Shown here piece after piece: positions 19,176 through 28,597 of a stretch of 64,000 nucleotides of DNA. Position numbers and translations under genes: made by a program. The notes beneath the pieces are model-generated. The model saw nothing but the letters and a program-made list of their open reading frames with translations, ran no database searches and was not told the DNA's origin. This DNA comes from Rugamonas brunnea (GTDB taxonomy: Bacteria > Pseudomonadota > Gammaproteobacteria > Burkholderiales > Burkholderiaceae_D): positions 124,001-188,000 of the forward strand of contig NZ_JACEZT010000009.1 of the NCBI RefSeq assembly GCF_014042345.1, given 5' to 3'. The stretch's first letter is position 1. Each line of letters starts with the position of its first letter.

Positions 19176-20159
19176 CTATTTCGCCTGCAAGCTTTCGCGC
19201 TCCATCAGGATGTACGTGTCATAGGCATTGAGGCGGTTGGCGGCTTCAAACGCAGGATAGGCGGCGAAGCGGCCCCAGTCCGTTTGCGCATAGGCTTCCT
19301 CGAACGGCACCATGTCGGCCACGGCCGCGCCCATCTTGTCGCGGAGAAACAACAAATAATCCTGGGTCAGGCGGATGTCGTCCAGCGGCGCGCGCGACAT
19401 CTCGCCGTGGCCGGGCACCACCACTTGCGGGTGCAGCGTCAGCATGTGGTCGAGCGCCGTCAGCCACACCTTGCTGTCGGCGTCGCCCACGAAGGGGATG
19501 CGGCCCGTGAAGAACAGGTCGCCGGCGAACAGCATGTGGTCCTCGTCCACGGCCAGCATGATGTCGCCCTCGGAATGGGCGCCGCTGGTGTCGATCAGGC
19601 GCAAGTGCAGACCACCCATTTCGAAGGCGATCTCGCTGCCCTGCGCAAAGTGGAGCCAGCGGTCGGCCGGCACCAGCCGGGTCTGGGCATTGACCCACGG
19701 CGCCAGCGCCACACGGCGCTGCGCCAGCCGTTCGCGCGCCAGGTCCGACGCCAGGTACTGCTTGCCATTCTCGTGCGCCCACACCTCGACTTTTGCACCG
19801 CCGCGCGCCTTGAACGCCTGCAAGCCATAGAAATGGTCGGCATGGTAGTGGCTGATGATGATGCGCCGCACGGGCTGGCGCGTGACGCGCGCGATGGCGG
19901 CCAGCATGGCCTCGCCCAGCGCCGGACTACCCAGCGTATCGAACACCAGCACCCCGTCGTTGGTCACGACGAAGCCGGCGTTGGACATGAAGCCCTGGTT
20001 CTCGGCCCCCGCCACGCCAGCCTGGCCATGGAAATAGTAGACATGGGGCGACACGGGGATCGCCTCCAGCTTGAGCGCCGCCGGCGCGGCCGCGACCGGC
20101 CGCAGCACCAGCATCGTCAACGCCAGCAGAGTGCACCATCCCTTGTTCCAGATCCGCAT
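19176..20159 (-). CDS. Periplasmic SoxH-like metallo-beta-lactamase-fold hydrolase
   Basis: The 327-residue precursor has a signal peptide (LLALTMLVLRPVAA) and a metallo-beta-lactamase fold with the zinc motif ISHYHADHFYG, the DTSGAHSEGDIML segment, FAGDLFFTG and the final VVVPGHGEM. This resembles SoxH and the quinoprotein-relay hydrolases, which occur near sox genes and may act on sulfur adducts or glutathione conjugates; the substrate is not established. GGGAG precedes the ATG. The gene shares its upstream region, with one 7-8-7 palindrome, with the divergent transporter gene, so both are likely in the SoxR regulon. Confidence 0.85.
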   Translation of the reverse strand: MRIWNKGWCTLLALTMLVLRPVAAAPAALKLEAIPVSPHVYYFHGQAGVAGAENQGFMSNAGFVVTNDGVLVFDTLGSPALGEAMLAAIARVTRQPVRRIIISHYHADHFYGLQAFKARGGAKVEVWAHENGKQYLASDLARERLAQRRVALAPWVNAQTRLVPADRWLHFAQGSEIAFEMGGLHLRLIDTSGAHSEGDIMLAVDEDHMLFAGDLFFTGRIPFVGDADSKVWLTALDHMLTLHPQVVVPGHGEMSRAPLDDIRLTQDYLLFLRDKMGAAVADMVPFEEAYAQTDWGRFAAYPAFEAANRLNAYDTYILMERESLQAK

Positions 20160-20243
20160 ACCGTCTCCCTGTTTTCAGCGCCGCCGCAACGAGTTGCTGT
20201 TTGGCATCAAATGCGCTACGGCGTCAATATAGCACCATTTGCG

Positions 20244-20265
20244 TATATGCCTATAGAAGCATATA
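20244..20265. promoter_or_regulatory. Candidate SoxR operator between the hydrolase and transporter genes
   Basis: TATATGC, CTATAGAA, GCATATA: a perfect 7-8-7 inverted repeat in the 146-base divergent region, 40 bases before the transporter start. One repressor dimer here could control both genes. Confidence 0.75.
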
Positions 20266-20305
20266 TGGTTTAATTGGCGCAGACAACAAAAAAGCCGGTG
20301 CGACC

Positions 20306-21358
20306 ATGAACTTGCTGACGCTGATGGAAACGGTGGGCGAAAACCAGACCCTGGCCCTGGGCGGCCTGCTGATCGGCCTGTGCTTTGGCTACCTGGCCCA
20401 GCGTTCGCGCTTCTGCCTGCGCTCGGCCGTGATCGAGACCTGCCAGGGCCAGCTGGGCGGCAAGCTGGCCATCTGGCTGCTGGCGTTCGGCGCGGCCATC
20501 ACCCTCACCCAGCTGTTCATCCTGGCCGGCGTGCTCGACGTGCGCGCGGCCCGCCAACTGGCCACGCGCGGCACGCTGTCCGGCGCGTTGGTGGGCGGCC
20601 TGCTGTTTGGCTGCGGCATGATCCTGGCGCGCGGTTGCGCCAGCCGCTTGCTGATCCTGGCCGGCACCGGCAACTTGCGCTCGCTGCTGTCGGGGCTGGT
20701 GTTCGCGGTGGTGGCGCAGGCGTCGCTGGGCGGCGTGCTGGCACCGTTGCGCCTGGCCATCAGCGACTGGTGGACCATCGATGGCGGCGACGCGCGTGAC
20801 CTGTTGTTGTGGTTCCACGCCAGCCACGGCATCGGCCTCGCCTTCGGCCTGGCATGGCTGGCCGGCGGGCTGGCGTTCGCGTGGCGCGCCCGGCTGGGCC
20901 CGTGGCCGGCGCTGGCCGGTGCTGCCTGCGGCGCCATGGTCGCCTGCGCGTGGCTGTTCAACTACCAGGTGTCGGCCCAGGCGTTCGAACTGGTGCCTGT
21001 CAAAAGCCTGAGTTTCACGGGGCCGGCGGCCGACATGCTGATGCTGGTGCTGTCGCCGCCGGGCAAGCCATGGAATTTCGACATCGGCCTGGTGCCCGGC
21101 GTGGCGCTGGGCGCCTTCCTGGGCGGCCTCAAAGGACGGGAACTGAAGCTGGAAGGCTTCAAGGACGGCCTCAGCATGCGCCGCTACCTGCTGGGCGCGG
21201 CTTGCATGGGCCTCGGCGGCATGCTGGCCGGCGGTTGCGCGGTGGGCGCCGGCGTGTCGGGCGCGGCCGTGTTCGCGCTCACGGCCTGGATCACGTTGTT
21301 CGCCATCTGGGGCGCGGCCGGTCTCACCGATTACCTGCTGGACCGGCAACACGCCTGA
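20306..21358 (+). CDS. YeeE/YedE (TsuA/SoxT-type) thiosulfate transporter
   Basis: This 350-residue inner-membrane protein has about nine to ten hydrophobic helices and the YeeE/YedE signatures. Three conserved cysteine regions are present: QRSRFCLRSAVIE near the N terminus, FGCGMILARGCASRLL in the middle, and LAGGCAVGAGVSG near the C terminus. In TsuA such cysteines line the thiosulfate path through two repeated half-domains. The neighbourhood of sox genes and the shared operator-like palindrome support uptake of thiosulfate or a related sulfur compound. Proteins of this family near sox genes are called SoxT. The chosen ATG is the first in frame with the N-terminal helix; the ribosome-binding site is weak. 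Confidence 0.87.
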   Translation: MNLLTLMETVGENQTLALGGLLIGLCFGYLAQRSRFCLRSAVIETCQGQLGGKLAIWLLAFGAAITLTQLFILAGVLDVRAARQLATRGTLSGALVGGLLFGCGMILARGCASRLLILAGTGNLRSLLSGLVFAVVAQASLGGVLAPLRLAISDWWTIDGGDARDLLLWFHASHGIGLAFGLAWLAGGLAFAWRARLGPWPALAGAACGAMVACAWLFNYQVSAQAFELVPVKSLSFTGPAADMLMLVLSPPGKPWNFDIGLVPGVALGAFLGGLKGRELKLEGFKDGLSMRRYLLGAACMGLGGMLAGGCAVGAGVSGAAVFALTAWITLFAIWGAAGLTDYLLDRQHA

Positions 21359-21676
21359 GCGACACAGCTGTGCGGCACGACTGTGCGGCACGGCTTGCCC
21401 CCGCACCTGGGCCGCACACCCCACACATTCACATCCCGCCTTAGCCTCACGCCTTAGCTTCTCATCGGCAGCGCAAAAATCACCGGCCATTTCTTGCTCA
21501 ATGGCATAATTAGCCACGGAATCCCTCCAGCGCACTCAAGTTCTAGCGCAAAACCTGCGGGACGCGATACACTTGCTCCAATAGCAATTGGTTGACTGTG
21601 ATTAACAGGTCCGCGCGCCGGACCGCCCTGCCTTACCAGACACGATGCCACGTTTCCAGTTCTCTCCCCGCTCCGC
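21359..21676. other. Intergenic region with no recognised gene
   Basis: About 318 bases between the transporter and the first binding-protein gene. A short direct repeat (CTGTGCGGCACG, twice) lies just after the transporter stop. I see no terminator, RNA gene or credible reading frame; the promoter for the downstream gene must lie here. Confidence 0.4.
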
Positions 21677-22777
21677 TTGTCAACATTGAAGCGCCAGCGT
21701 CCAGCGGGGAAACCAATACCTCCGCACAGCCCTTCGGTTGTGCCGCCGCCCTGCGTGCCTGCGGCCGGCCGGCTGCTGGCCGGCGCATTCGCGCTGGCCA
21801 CGCTGGCGACCCCGGCCGTCCACGCCGACACGGTGCCCGATAACGGGGGCACCCGCAGTCTCCATGGCGAACAACTGGCCCAGGCCGCCGATACGGCGCG
21901 GCGCCCTCGCGTGGCGGCCGGCACGCTGGCCGTGCTCTACCCCGACATCGGCGAACCCTACCGCAAGGTGTTCACCGAGATCCTCGAAGGCATCGAAGAC
22001 CAGACCCAATCGCGCGTGCACGGCTACCCGGTGGCCGCCAGCGCTGATCCCGCCGAGTTGCAGGCCACGCTGAAAAACAGCGGCTGCCGGGTGGTCATCG
22101 CGCTTGGCCGGCAAGGCTTGAAGACGGCCAGCGGACTCGACCTGCCGCTGGGCATGGTGGTGGGCGGCGTCAGTTCCGTGCCCGAGGCCGACAAGTTAAA
22201 CGGCATCAGCCTCACGCCCGACCCGGCGCTGCTGTTCACCCACCTCAAGAACCTGATGCCCGGCGTGCGCCGCGTGATCGTCGTCTACAACCCGCACACC
22301 AATGAACCGCTGATGAAGCTGGCCCGTGAGACGGCCCGCGCCCAGGGGCTGGAGTTGCTGACGCTGGAAGCCACCGACCTGGCCGGCGCCGTGCGCCGCT
22401 ACGAATCGGCGCTGGCCAGCGCCGACGGCCGGCGCGATGCGTTCTGGCTGCCGCCCGATCCGCTCACCGTGGACGAGGGCGTCATCATGCCGATGTTGCT
22501 GCGGGAGTCGTGGAATCGCAACATCGCCATCTTTTCGAGCAGCATCCTGCACGTGCGCAAAGGCGCGCTGTTCGCCCTCTATCCGAACAATTTTGAACTG
22601 GGCCGCGACCTGGCCACGCTGGCCCTGGCGCGCCTGAACGGCGACACCGCACGGCGCGGCGTGGCGCCGTTACGGGCGGTGCGCACGGCGCTCAACACCC
22701 GCAGCGCCAGCCACATGGGGTTAAATATTTCCACTAGTCAACAGCGTAGTTTTGATGCAATATTCCCCGAACCTTAA
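21677..22777 (+). CDS. Periplasmic ABC-type substrate-binding-like protein (paralogue 1)
   Basis: The product (366 residues from the TTG at 21677) looks like an ABC_sub_bind-family periplasmic protein. A hydrophobic signal (LLAGAFALATLATPAVHA) is followed by a two-lobe binding fold: TLAVLYPDIGEPYRKVFTEI, CRVVIALGRQGLKTASG, RRVIVVYNPHTNEPLM and IAIFSSSILHVRKGALFALY. No ABC permease or ATPase gene is near; instead a second paralogue and a giant signalling kinase follow, so a role as extracytoplasmic sensor component is plausible. The start is doubtful: no ATG is available, the TTG lacks a ribosome-binding site and makes an unusually long N-region; a GTG at about 21740 would give a more normal signal peptide. 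Confidence 0.75.
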   Translation: MSTLKRQRPAGKPIPPHSPSVVPPPCVPAAGRLLAGAFALATLATPAVHADTVPDNGGTRSLHGEQLAQAADTARRPRVAAGTLAVLYPDIGEPYRKVFTEILEGIEDQTQSRVHGYPVAASADPAELQATLKNSGCRVVIALGRQGLKTASGLDLPLGMVVGGVSSVPEADKLNGISLTPDPALLFTHLKNLMPGVRRVIVVYNPHTNEPLMKLARETARAQGLELLTLEATDLAGAVRRYESALASADGRRDAFWLPPDPLTVDEGVIMPMLLRESWNRNIAIFSSSILHVRKGALFALYPNNFELGRDLATLALARLNGDTARRGVAPLRAVRTALNTRSASHMGLNISTSQQRSFDAIFPEP

Positions 22778-22894
22778 GGATATCAAGTTACCCATGTTTT
22801 TTGGCAACAAATTTCCTTTAGTTTAACTCGCTTCAGCATATATACTACGGCGTACCTAGGTCCCAAGTCGCAAGGGACGGCAACTGACAGCTGA

Positions 22895-24031
22895 ATGAAT
22901 ACCATGAACCTCCCCGCCGGCCGCCGCGTGCGCGCCTGCATCGCCTTACTGTTGGCCCTGGCCGGCGTCGGCGCGACGGTCCCGGCCAGCGCCCAGCGCG
23001 GCGACCAGCCCTCGATCGTCGACCTGCCCGGCACCCATGCGCGTTCCGACGTGGGCGCGCTGATGGACCGCATCGAGTCGGGCAACGTACCTGCGCCCTA
23101 CCGCCCCGTCACCCTGGCCCAGCTGGAAGACCAGTTGCGCCGGCCCGAATTGCAAGCGTCGATCGGCAAGGGCGGCACCATCGCCGTGCTGTATCCAAAC
23201 GTGGAGGAGCCGTTCCGCTCTGCCTTCGTCAGCATGATCCAGGGCATCGAGGAGCGCACCAAGCTGCACGTGCGCAGCTACCCGGTGGACCCGCGGGTGG
23301 ACACGGCCGACCTGAACGCCACGCTCAAACGCAACGGCACCCGTGTCGTGATCGCGCTGGGCCGCCAGGGCTTGAACGCCACGGCCGGGCTGGACAAGGA
23401 AATCACCGTGCTGGCCGGCGGCGTGCTGCTGCTGTCGGAAGCCGACAACGTGGCCGGCATCAGCATGACGCCCGATCCGGCCCTGCTGTTCGCCCGCCTG
23501 CGCGCCCTGCTGCCGGACCTGAAGCGCGTGATCGTGGTCTACAACCCGCAGAAGTCGGAATGGCTGATCAAGCTGGCCCGCGAGGCGGCCAAGGCCCAGG
23601 GACTGGAATTGTCGACCCACGTGGCCGGCGACCTGGCACGCGCGGCCCAACTCTACCCGCAACTGATCGCGGCCGCCGACAACCACCACGATGCCGTCTG
23701 GCTGCCGCATGACACCACCACCGTCGAGGAAGGCACCATCCTGCCGCTGGTGCTGCGCGAATCGTGGAACAGCGGCGTGCCCTTGTTTTCGAGCAACGTG
23801 CTGCATGTGAAGAAAGGCGCTTTGTTCGCCATGGTGCCCAACAACGTGGAACTGGGCCGCACGCTCGGCGGTTCGGCGCTGGGCGTGATCGCGGGCGACA
23901 ACAAGCGGCGCAGCCTGACGCCGCTGCGCGAACTGCAGACGGCCATCAATGTGCGCACGGCCAGCCACATCGGCCTGAACCTGGGGTCGCGCCAGCAGCG
24001 CAGTTTCGACTACGTCTACCCCCAGCCGTGA
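22895..24031 (+). CDS. Periplasmic ABC-type substrate-binding-like protein (paralogue 2)
   Basis: This 378-residue protein is a paralogue of the preceding gene product. It has a signal peptide (CIALLLALAGVGATVPASA) and the same fold landmarks: TIAVLYPNVEEPFRSAFVSM, TRVVIALGRQGLNATAG, KRVIVVYNPQKSEWLIK, LFSSNVLHVKKGALFAMVPN and the C-terminal RTASHIGLNLGSRQQRSFD. An extra segment of about 60 residues lies between signal and fold. It lies 38 bases before the giant hybrid kinase, so the two are probably co-transcribed, and it could present a ligand to that sensor or share its regulation. The start may also be the ATG at 22904. The 117-base gap upstream contains a small hairpin (GTCCC/GGGAC) near 22860-22878. 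Confidence 0.8.
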   Translation: MNTMNLPAGRRVRACIALLLALAGVGATVPASAQRGDQPSIVDLPGTHARSDVGALMDRIESGNVPAPYRPVTLAQLEDQLRRPELQASIGKGGTIAVLYPNVEEPFRSAFVSMIQGIEERTKLHVRSYPVDPRVDTADLNATLKRNGTRVVIALGRQGLNATAGLDKEITVLAGGVLLLSEADNVAGISMTPDPALLFARLRALLPDLKRVIVVYNPQKSEWLIKLAREAAKAQGLELSTHVAGDLARAAQLYPQLIAAADNHHDAVWLPHDTTTVEEGTILPLVLRESWNSGVPLFSSNVLHVKKGALFAMVPNNVELGRTLGGSALGVIAGDNKRRSLTPLRELQTAINVRTASHIGLNLGSRQQRSFDYVYPQP

Positions 24032-24069
24032 AACGTTAGCATCCCATTTGACCCCAGACCACGGTTAAT

Positions 24070-27000
24070 ATGTTTCGTCACTACTTACGCCGCACCGGTT
24101 TCCAGCATCAACTGACCGTCATCGTATCAGCCGCCATCCTGGTGCTGGCGTTGTTCTCGTCGTTCATGAACTCGTGGGAAGCGCGCTCGCGCATGCGTGA
24201 GCACTTCATCGGCCAGGGTCAGCGCGTGGCGGAAAACCTGGCGCGCCAGAGTACGCTGGCGCTGCTGTTCCACTCGCCCGAGAACGCGCGCGACGTGGTC
24301 AGCGCCACGCTCGCCTTCCCCGACGTGGTGGGCGTGCAGATCAGCGACGCCAGGCACAAGGTGCTGCTGTCCAAGGTGCAGGGCGAAGCGACGCTCGACG
24401 CGGCCGCGCGCCAGGGCACCAGCCTGGCCCACGCCGGCCTGGTCAGCGAAAGCCAGGACGCGTGGCTGTTCGCCGCCCCCGTGTTCGGCGGCCAGGCCGA
24501 GGCCTCGCCGTTCGAGCTGCAGGAACGCCAGCCCCAGTTGCTCGGCTACGTGCACGTGCAGTTTGGCAAAGGCACGCTGCAGCGGCTGACGCTGTCGCTG
24601 TTGCTGGGCAACCTCGCCATCAGCCTGTCGTTCGCCGTGATCCTGCTGCTGCTGGTGCGCCTGCTCACGCGTCACATGATCAACCCGCTCAACGCCCTGT
24701 CCACACTGATGCGGCGCGCCGAAGCCGGTGAATCGGGCATGCGCGCCAAACCGGCCGGCCCGCGCGACCTGATCGAGATGGGGCAAGCCTTCAACAAGAT
24801 GATGAACGTGCTGGAACAGCGCGAAGCGGAACTGATGGAATCGCGCGACGCGGCCGTCAACATGGCGCAGATGAAGGCGCAATTCGCCGCCACCGTCAGC
24901 CATGAAGTGCGCACCCCGCTCAATGGCGTGGTCGGCATGCTCGACATGCTCAAGGAAATGCGCCTCAATCAGCGCCAGCAGGAATGCGTGGACGTGGCGT
25001 GGAACTCGTCGCGCACGCTGATCGACCTGATCAACAACATCCTCGACTACTCCAAGATGGAGGCCGGCAAGCTGGCGCTGGAGGAAGTGGACTTCGACCT
25101 GCGCACGCTGCTGGAGGAAGTGGTGGAACTGGTGGCCCGTCCGGCCCAGCAGAAAGGCGTGGAAATCGCCTACCTGCTCGACGCGGCCGTGCCGGCCCGC
25201 ATCACGGGCGACGCGCTGCGACTGCGCCAGATCCTGATCAACCTGCTGGGCAACGCCGTCAAGTTCACGGAACACGGCGAAGTGGCGCTCAGCGTCACCT
25301 GTGCCGACGTGGGCGAGACGGGCAACCCCGATGCATCGGGCCAATCGGCCGCGATGAGCGGCCTGCGCTTCGAAGTGCGCGACAGCGGCATCGGCATGAG
25401 CCAGGAAGTGCAGCGCCACCTGTTCGAATCCTATGTGCAGCCCGACCCGTCGACCACGCGCCGCTACGGCGGCACGGGCCTGGGCCTGGCCATCTGCAAA
25501 CAACTGGTCGGCCTGCTGGGCGGCCAGATCGGCGTCACCAGCGTGCCCGGCGCCGGCACCACCTTCGTGTTCACCGTGCGCTGCCAGCCGGCCGCCATCC
25601 AACCGGCCACCCCGGCCGACACCACGCTGGCCGGCATGCCGGTGCTGGTGGTGGACGGCAGCGAACTGGTACGCACCTTCCTGCGCCAGGCGCTCGAACG
25701 CCACGGCGTGCGCTGCCAGGTCACCGGCTCGGGCGGCGCCGCGCTCAGCGAACTGAAAGCGGCGGCGGCAGCCGGCCAGCATTACCGCGCCGTGATCCTC
25801 GACATGGCCGCCACCGACGATGAAGGCGCCGACCTGGCTGGCCGCATCGACGCCACCGGCCTGGGCGCGCAACTGCTGGTGCTGGACCGCTTTGGTCCGG
25901 CCGCCGGCGGCACCACCATCGGCGGCCACGCCACGTTGGGCAAGCCACTGCGCCAGGAACGCCTGCTGGCCGCACTGCGCACGTTGCTGGCGGGCCGCCC
26001 GGCGCCCGAGCCGCAGCAACTGACGCACGCCGGCACCCCGCCGGCGCGCCAGTTCCGCGTGCTGGTGGCCGAAGACAACCGCACCAACCAGATGGTGGCG
26101 GCCGGCATGCTGGCCATGAACGGCTGCGTGTGCGAGTTCGCCGCCAACGGCCGCGAAGCCGTGCAGGCGGCCCAGCGCAGCCAGTACGACCTGATCCTGA
26201 TGGATTGCAGCATGCCGGAAATGGATGGCTACGAAGCGACGGCCCACATCCGGCTGGCCGAGGAAGCCCAAGGCCGGCGCACGCCGCTGGTGGCGATGAC
26301 GGCCAACACCCAGCGCGGCGACGCCGAGAAATGCCTGGCCGCCGGCATGGACGATTACCTGGCCAAGCCCATCACCCTGATCGAACTGCGCCACAAGCTG
26401 GAGAAATGGCTGCCGCACGGCGCCGACGCGGCCAGCCACGGCACGTCGCCAGCGCCATCGGGCGCCGCTACCGACGCCGAACGCGAGCGCACTGCCGCCG
26501 CCGAGCACGCGCCCGCCAGCCCGGTCGACCGGGAGGTGTTCGACAAGCTGCGCGACATCCTGGGCGCCACCCTGCCGCACGCCATCAACCCCTTCCTGGA
26601 GGATGCGCCCACCAGCCTGGACGAGCTGGAACAGGCCGTCCTTGGCGGCGACATCGAAACAGCCCGGGCCCGCGCCCATGCGCTCAAAGGCTCGTCGGGC
26701 AACCTGGGCGCGACCGAACTGGCGCAACTGGCGTCGCAGGCCGAGCAACTGGCGATTGCCCACAAGGTGGCCGAGATCGAGCCGCTGCTGCCGCAGCTGC
26801 GCGCCAGCTACCACGACGTGGCCGAATTCCTGCACGCCCAGTTGGGCAGCGCCACGGCCGACGGCGCCCTCAGCGACGAGGACATGCCGCAAGTGCTGGT
26901 GGTGGACGACGACCGCAGCACCCGCAGCACGCTGCGTTATACCTTGCAGCGCGACGGTTTCCGGGTCGAGGAAGCGGCCGACGGCGCCCAGGCGCTGGCC

Positions 27001-28584
27001 ATGCTCAAGCGCTTCCAGCCCGACGTGATCCTGATGGACGCCGTGATGCCCGTGATGGACGGCTTCACGGCCTGCGCCCGCATGCAGGAACTGCCGGGCG
27101 GCAGCGGCATCCCGGTGCTGATGATCACCGCCCTGCAGGACAATTCCTCCGTCGAGCGCGCGTTCGCGGCCGGCGCCAGCGACTACATTCCCAAACCGAT
27201 CCACTACGCCGTGCTGTCGCAGCGCGTGCGCCGCATCATCGAAGGCAACCGGGCCGAGAAGCGCATCCGCCACCTGGCCTTCAACGACCTGTTGACCGGT
27301 CTGCCCAACCGCACCCTGTTCTTCGACCTGCTGGGCCAGAGCATCGAGGCGGCCGGCGCGGCCGGCGCGGCCGGCGGCCAGGTGGCCGTGCTGTTCATGG
27401 ACCTGGACCGCTTCAAGTACGTCAACGACAACCTGGGCCACGACGTGGGCGACCGCCTGCTGCAAGCCGTGGCCCAGCGCGTGCGCCATAGCGTGCGCAA
27501 CGTGGACACCGTGGCGCGGCTGGGCGGCGATGAATTCACCGTGGTGCTGAGCGACCTCGATGGTCCAGGCGCGGCCGCCGCCGCCGCCCACAACATCTGC
27601 CGCATGCTGGCCACGCCGTTCCAGATCGACGGCCATGACATCTTCGTCACCAGCAGCGTGGGCATCGCCATGTATCCGCACGACGGCGCCGACGTCGCCA
27701 CGCTGGTCAAGCATGCCGACAGCGCCATGTACCGCGCCAAGAAGACCAACACCGGCTTCCAGTTCTACGAAGCGTCGATGGAGCAATCGATCTCCGAGCA
27801 CGTGCGGCTGGAGAGCGATCTGCGGCGCGCGCTGGAACTGGACCAGCTGGAAGTGTTTTACCAGCCCCAGTCCAGCTTCGCCACCGGCCAGATCGTGGCC
27901 ATGGAGGCGCTGGTGCGCTGGCGCCACCCGACGCGCGGCATGGTCTCGCCGGCCGAGTTCATCCCGCTGGCCGAGGAAACGGGCATCATCAAGCCGCTCG
28001 GCGACTGGGTGCTGCGCACGGCCTGCGCCCAGCTCAAGGCCTGGCACAACGAAGGCCTGCCGCCGCTGCGCGTGGCCGTCAACCTGTCGGTGCGCCAGTT
28101 GCTGCAAAAGGACTTTTCGCGCTCGGTGGAAGCGGTCCTGGCCGACACCGGCCTGGCGCCCCACCTGCTGGAACTGGAGATCACCGAAAGCACGCTGATG
28201 GAAAACGCGCAGGACACGCTGACGGCGCTGCACCGTCTGCGCTCGCTGGGCGTGCGCCTGTCGATCGACGATTTCGGCACCGGCTACTCGTCGCTGTCCT
28301 ACCTCAAGCGCTTCCCGGTCGACATCATCAAGATCGACCGCTCATTCGTGCGCGACGTGCCGCAGGACGCGGACGACGCGGCCATCGTCACCGCCATCAT
28401 CGCGCTGGCCCACAGCCTGCGGCTGGAAGTGGTGGCCGAGGGTGTGGAGACGGCGGCCCAGTTGCACTTCCTGCAGGCACGCCATTGCGACCTGCTGCAG
28501 GGCTATCACCTGAGTCCCGCCATTCCGGCGGCCCAGTTCGCGGCGCTGATCCGCCAGCACGAGGCCGGCACCGTGCGCGTTTGA
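24070..28584 (+). CDS. Giant hybrid kinase with HPt, three receivers, GGDEF and EAL domains
   Basis: The 1504-residue product packs a phosphorelay and cyclic-di-GMP enzymes in one chain. After a transmembrane helix (about 17-35), a short periplasmic CHASE8-like sensor and a second helix (about 180-205), there is HAMP and HisKA ([16 protein letters not shown], His278) with HATPase. A first receiver (about 525-645) is degenerate at the acidic pair (LVVDGSE) although LDMAATDD keeps Asp578. A complete receiver follows ([11 protein letters not shown], Asp712), then an HPt (HALKGSSGN, His870), a third receiver ([11 protein letters not shown], Asp990), GGDEF at 1152-1156 ([10 protein letters not shown]) and an EAL domain (MEALVRW, 1279-1281; [14 protein letters not shown]). 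Both c-di-GMP motifs look intact, so the net activity is open. The preceding binding-protein genes probably share its transcript. Confidence 0.93.
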   Translation: MFRHYLRRTGFQHQLTVIVSAAILVLALFSSFMNSWEARSRMREHFIGQGQRVAENLARQSTLALLFHSPENARDVVSATLAFPDVVGVQISDARHKVLLSKVQGEATLDAAARQGTSLAHAGLVSESQDAWLFAAPVFGGQAEASPFELQERQPQLLGYVHVQFGKGTLQRLTLSLLLGNLAISLSFAVILLLLVRLLTRHMINPLNALSTLMRRAEAGESGMRAKPAGPRDLIEMGQAFNKMMNVLEQREAELMESRDAAVNMAQMKAQFAATVSHEVRTPLNGVVGMLDMLKEMRLNQRQQECVDVAWNSSRTLIDLINNILDYSKMEAGKLALEEVDFDLRTLLEEVVELVARPAQQKGVEIAYLLDAAVPARITGDALRLRQILINLLGNAVKFTEHGEVALSVTCADVGETGNPDASGQSAAMSGLRFEVRDSGIGMSQEVQRHLFESYVQPDPSTTRRYGGTGLGLAICKQLVGLLGGQIGVTSVPGAGTTFVFTVRCQPAAIQPATPADTTLAGMPVLVVDGSELVRTFLRQALERHGVRCQVTGSGGAALSELKAAAAAGQHYRAVILDMAATDDEGADLAGRIDATGLGAQLLVLDRFGPAAGGTTIGGHATLGKPLRQERLLAALRTLLAGRPAPEPQQLTHAGTPPARQFRVLVAEDNRTNQMVAAGMLAMNGCVCEFAANGREAVQAAQRSQYDLILMDCSMPEMDGYEATAHIRLAEEAQGRRTPLVAMTANTQRGDAEKCLAAGMDDYLAKPITLIELRHKLEKWLPHGADAASHGTSPAPSGAATDAERERTAAAEHAPASPVDREVFDKLRDILGATLPHAINPFLEDAPTSLDELEQAVLGGDIETARARAHALKGSSGNLGATELAQLASQAEQLAIAHKVAEIEPLLPQLRASYHDVAEFLHAQLGSATADGALSDEDMPQVLVVDDDRSTRSTLRYTLQRDGFRVEEAADGAQALAMLKRFQPDVILMDAVMPVMDGFTACARMQELPGGSGIPVLMITALQDNSSVERAFAAGASDYIPKPIHYAVLSQRVRRIIEGNRAEKRIRHLAFNDLLTGLPNRTLFFDLLGQSIEAAGAAGAAGGQVAVLFMDLDRFKYVNDNLGHDVGDRLLQAVAQRVRHSVRNVDTVARLGGDEFTVVLSDLDGPGAAAAAAHNICRMLATPFQIDGHDIFVTSSVGIAMYPHDGADVATLVKHADSAMYRAKKTNTGFQFYEASMEQSISEHVRLESDLRRALELDQLEVFYQPQSSFATGQIVAMEALVRWRHPTRGMVSPAEFIPLAEETGIIKPLGDWVLRTACAQLKAWHNEGLPPLRVAVNLSVRQLLQKDFSRSVEAVLADTGLAPHLLELEITESTLMENAQDTLTALHRLRSLGVRLSIDDFGTGYSSLSYLKRFPVDIIKIDRSFVRDVPQDADDAAIVTAIIALAHSLRLEVVAEGVETAAQLHFLQARHCDLLQGYHLSPAIPAAQFAALIRQHEAGTVRV

Positions 28585-28597
28585 TGTGCGTCCCGGC

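Noticed and set aside
22778-22894. A cyclic-di-GMP riboswitch upstream of the c-di-GMP gene set
   Set aside because: The gap has only a short GTCCC/GGGAC hairpin and none of the conserved riboswitch core that I can recognise.
24127-28233. A 1368-codon open frame antisense to the giant hybrid kinase
   Set aside because: Its His/Gln/Arg/Ala-rich composition is what GC-rich antisense frames give, and the plus strand codes for recognised domains throughout.
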